Of a DNA stretch of 64,000 nucleotides, positions 61,377-64,000 are shown piece after piece. The notes under the pieces were generated by a model. That model saw only the letters and a list, made by a program, of their open reading frames with translations, did no database searches and had not been told where the DNA came from. The first letter of the stretch is position 1, and every line of letters begins with the position of its first letter. The position numbers were made by a program, and so were the translations under genes. Origin of the DNA: Alteromonadaceae bacterium BrNp21-10 (GTDB lineage Bacteria > Pseudomonadota > Gammaproteobacteria > Enterobacterales > Alteromonadaceae). The stretch spans positions 147,267-211,266 of the forward strand of contig JAUHQD010000007.1 of assembly GCA_030418115.1 (NCBI GenBank), read 5' to 3'.

Positions 61377-62991
61377 CCTCAGTACTTATAATGTCGTTAA
61401 CTTGAACAATCACTTTATTAATGAGCATTGTTGCTTCAGTTTGCTTTTGTTGTTTGAGCATTGTTATTGCATCATTCGCACTATCGGTTAATGCACCATA
61501 ACCAAAACTGCCGGCGCTACCTTTAATCACATGCAAAATCTTACCAATGTTGATGTAGTCATCCACTTCAAGAAAGGCAATGAGTTCATGATACTGGCCG
61601 GTAAGTGATTTTAGAAAAAAGGGGCGTAATTCATTAGTGCGTGCCGATAATGATGCCAGCACTTGGTCTCTCGTTTGTCGTTTGTTGTCGCTGGCTTTGG
61701 CTAAATGTTGTGCAAGTACAGCAAAAAATGCTGGTAAATTTAAAGGTTTAGCTAGGGTTCCCCGAAAGCCTATTTGCTCATACTCCTCTACATCGTTTTG
61801 CATCACATTGGCGGTTAGCGCATAAACAGGTTTGCTATAACCTAACTGTAACAATCCTTTAAGAGCTTCTTTGCCATCCATGACGGGCATTTGAATATCC
61901 ATTAACACCAGATCGAATTCTTCACTAATGGCCTGTTCAATGCCAAGTTGCCCATTGTCGGCAACGGTGACGGTAGCACCGGTGCTCTCAACATAACGGC
62001 TTATTAACTGCTGAATGGTTAATGTATCTTCTACCAATAAAACGTTGCCGCGTAACTGCGGAATGTCCCCATTTTGTATTGATGTGCTGGTGTGCCGTAT
62101 GCTGGGGAGGGTGAGTAACTTGCCTTCCAACGTACTGCTTTTAATACTGGCGCTAAACTCACTGCCTTTTTTTAGTTGAGATTGTACCCTAAGTTCACCG
62201 CCCATTAATTGGGTCAGTTGTTTGGCAATACTTAAACCCAAGCCGCTGCCTCCATGTTGGCGAGTGACTTTGTCATCAACCTGTTTGAAACTATCAAAGA
62301 TGTAAGATTGCTGGTCGCTGTTAATGCCTGTGCCAGTATCTTTCACTTTAAAAAACAGCATGCCATTATCCCATTGAGTATGAACACTTAGGGTTATTTC
62401 GCCCTTCTCGGTAAACTTAATTGCGTTAGACAATAAGTTATGTAGCACTTGCTTTAAGCGTATGGGATCGGATCCTATCCATTGGGGTATACCAGCACTC
62501 ACATCAAAATTCAGTTTGAGAGATTTAGATTGGGCACGGACTTGATGCAATTCATTTAATTCTGCGAGCAATGAACCTAAATTGAAACGCTTGTTTTGCA
62601 GAGGCAGGTTGTTCGCCTCTATGTTACTCAAATCAAGAATCTCACTGAGCAGTTCAGTGAGATTATTAGCGTTATCTATAATAGTGGTTAAGTACTTTTC
62701 GGTTAGTTGAGCATTCAGCTTTTCACGGCGTAATATTTCAGCGAAACCAATAATAGCGGTTAACGGCGTTCTAATTTCATGGCTCATGTTCGCTAAAAAT
62801 TGTGATTTAGCAAGGTTGGCTTGTAAAGCTGCGTCTGTCTCTTTGCTTTGTTTGGCAATTAACTCCTGCATGCTAGCTTTTAGTGCTACTAACTCTTGAT
62901 TGCGAGATTTTAGTTCTAATGATATTTGTGTGATCTGATTTTTGTCCTGCTGCTCGTCTAAATCGCTTTGTTGGTTATTGTCACTCGCCAT
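61369..62991 (-). CDS. Soluble hybrid histidine kinase (HisKA-HATPase-REC-Hpt)
   Basis: 540 residues from the ATG at 62991 (MASDNNQQSDLDEQQ; GGAAT 6 nt upstream); a longer frame from a TTG at 63039 is not favoured. No membrane helix or sensor domain: an N-terminal coiled coil (about 10-65), HisKA with ANMSHEIRTPLTAIIG, HATPase_c with DTGTGINSD and GGSGLGLSIAKQLTQLMGG, REC with LVLMDIQMPVMDGKEAL, and Hpt with HVIKGSAGSFGYG. The phosphorelay would run His-Asp-His to the lone receiver encoded next. Input must come from a partner protein through the coiled coil. Confidence 0.92.
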   Translation of the reverse strand: MASDNNQQSDLDEQQDKNQITQISLELKSRNQELVALKASMQELIAKQSKETDAALQANLAKSQFLANMSHEIRTPLTAIIGFAEILRREKLNAQLTEKYLTTIIDNANNLTELLSEILDLSNIEANNLPLQNKRFNLGSLLAELNELHQVRAQSKSLKLNFDVSAGIPQWIGSDPIRLKQVLHNLLSNAIKFTEKGEITLSVHTQWDNGMLFFKVKDTGTGINSDQQSYIFDSFKQVDDKVTRQHGGSGLGLSIAKQLTQLMGGELRVQSQLKKGSEFSASIKSSTLEGKLLTLPSIRHTSTSIQNGDIPQLRGNVLLVEDTLTIQQLISRYVESTGATVTVADNGQLGIEQAISEEFDLVLMDIQMPVMDGKEALKGLLQLGYSKPVYALTANVMQNDVEEYEQIGFRGTLAKPLNLPAFFAVLAQHLAKASDNKRQTRDQVLASLSARTNELRPFFLKSLTGQYHELIAFLEVDDYINIGKILHVIKGSAGSFGYGALTDSANDAITMLKQQKQTEATMLINKVIVQVNDIISTEDE

Positions 62992-63232
62992 AATTATTCC
63001 ATTTATCTTTCCGCTTTGAGTGTAGTAAAATTTTTGCAAATAGAGAGGGCAACGCTCATTTAAATAATAATGACGTCACGAATTGCGCCCTATAAAGTCT
63101 TTTTTATCGACAATTACCGCGACCGAATAAACTTTCTAAAAAGTTAATCCAATGTATTCGCTATAAAATTAGCCAGTTTGGCGTGAAATTAAGCAAACAG
63201 TCAAAAAACTATAATTTTTTAATTCATTGCTA

Positions 63233-63261
63233 TTGCACACACCAAAATGTTGCTCTAGAAT
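63233..63261 (+). promoter_or_regulatory. Promoter of the tRNA-Thr/Tyr/Gly/Thr-tuf operon
   Basis: TTGCAC (63233-63238), 17-bp spacer, TAGAAT (63256-63261), then G+C-rich GCGCCCC, the discriminator of stringently controlled stable-RNA promoters. Start near 63268, about 13 nt before the first tRNA. Confidence 0.82.
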
Positions 63262-63280
63262 GCGCCCCTCTTGATGCAGT

Positions 63281-63356
<76 letters not shown>

Positions 63357-63365
63357 TCAAACTTT

Positions 63366-63450
63366 GGAGGGGTTCCCGAGTGGCCAAAGGGATCAGACTG
63401 TAAATCTGACGGCTCCGCCTTCGGTGGTTCGAATCCACCTCCCTCCACCA
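63366..63450 (+). tRNA. tRNA-Tyr (anticodon GUA)
   Basis: 85 nt with a long variable arm, acceptor GGAGGGG/CCCTCC, anticodon loop CTGTAAA, encoded CCA. Confidence 0.97.
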
Positions 63451-63658
63451 TTTTCAAGCCGTGGTTTTCGGATTGCGGTGTGGAGTGAAGTTAGTTAGGT
63501 ATCAATTCATCGATAACTAATATGACATTAGGCTAATGTTTTTTAACTTCGCTTCATAAATTAAAAAAGCGCTCATATTGGGCGTTTTTTTAGTGAGCAG
63601 AGTTTGTTTCTGTTTCACATTTTTTCTTGGGATGAGATTGCCTCAAGAGATATGGTTA

Positions 63659-63733
<75 letters not shown>

Positions 63734-63741
63734 ATTTATGT

Positions 63742-63817
63742 GCTGATATGGCTCAGTTGGTAGAGCGCACCCTTGGTAAGGGTGAGGTCGGCAGTTCGAA
63801 TCTGCCTATCAGCACCA
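63742..63817 (+). tRNA. tRNA-Thr (anticodon GGU)
   Basis: 76 nt, acceptor GCTGATA/TATCAGC, anticodon loop CTTGGTA, encoded CCA. 8 nt after tRNA-Gly. Confidence 0.97.
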
Positions 63818-63862
63818 TTCTCTTTTGCTCGTTCCTTCACAAATAGTTTTTTAATAGTTTGA

Positions 63863-64000
<138 letters not shown>

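Overview
The window reads as a chromosomal segment of a Gram-negative marine-type gammaproteobacterium, most likely of the order Alteromonadales. Reasons: proteins of the Shewanella/Alteromonas/Colwellia kind (MsrPQ, DbpA, YeeN-type YebC, DUF938, FemAB-like DUF482); the order murB-birA-coaX followed by tRNA-Thr/Tyr/Gly/Thr and tuf; the alaS-csrA-tRNA-Ser-tRNA-Arg order; and a MetJ-type operator at metA. The genus cannot be fixed from the sequence alone. Almost everything is intact housekeeping or metabolic DNA. No IS element, prophage or CRISPR array was seen.

Layout. 1-3546 (minus): a D-amino-acid operon with a PLP type III deaminase, an RpiR-type regulator and a D-aminoacylase cut by the window edge. 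4203-10154 (plus): a long PutA without the DNA-binding domain, then a lipoprotein with four PKD-like domains. 10293-18178: a cold-shock gene with a long leader, YaiI, a YebC/YeeN-family protein, ferrochelatase, a membrane diguanylate cyclase, a possible sRNA, a secreted HNH nuclease, DbpA, and a LacI-family regulator with an operator-like site at its own start. 18211-22085: dienelactone hydrolase, MsrPQ and a periplasmic alpha/beta hydrolase. 22158-27634: methionine synthesis, with four phased met boxes, metA, a 114-bp inverted-repeat element, and methionine synthase encoded as two adjacent genes. 27645-30496: glutaryl-CoA dehydrogenase, a FemAB-like protein and recX (without recA). 30670-35193: a 1507-residue protein with about five PAS-like domains, a long Gln-rich coiled coil and a C-terminus resembling a phosphotransfer domain without its His. 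35305-38962: alaS, csrA, tRNA-Ser and two identical tRNA-Arg genes.

39153-43285 (minus) is a compact module of an Aquifex-type aconitase, a class II fumarase and a two-domain PRC-barrel protein, directly downstream of the tRNA-Arg genes and a decayed tRNA-like fragment. An AT-rich 505-bp gap follows, with an ops-like site (GGCGGTAGGTT). Then comes a 14.3-kb Wzx/Wzy-type exopolysaccharide or capsule operon (43791-58128): flippase, glycosyltransferase, polymerase, two more glycosyltransferases, the PglC-D-E-F set for making and loading di-N-acetylbacillosamine, an outer-membrane beta-barrel, a short Wza-like export protein, and a Wzc-like copolymerase whose kinase motifs are degraded. The window closes with murB-birA-coaX, a soluble hybrid kinase plus lone receiver on the opposite strand, a tRNA operon with a clear promoter, and the start of tuf.

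The items most worth a second look are the giant PAS/coiled-coil protein, the aconitase-fumarase-PRC module, the polysaccharide operon with its ops-like site, short exporter and degenerate kinase, the split methionine synthase beside an inverted-repeat element, and the sRNA candidate near 14.5 kb. Nothing proves a wholly new defence or mobile system. All computational claims come from reading the sequence by eye.
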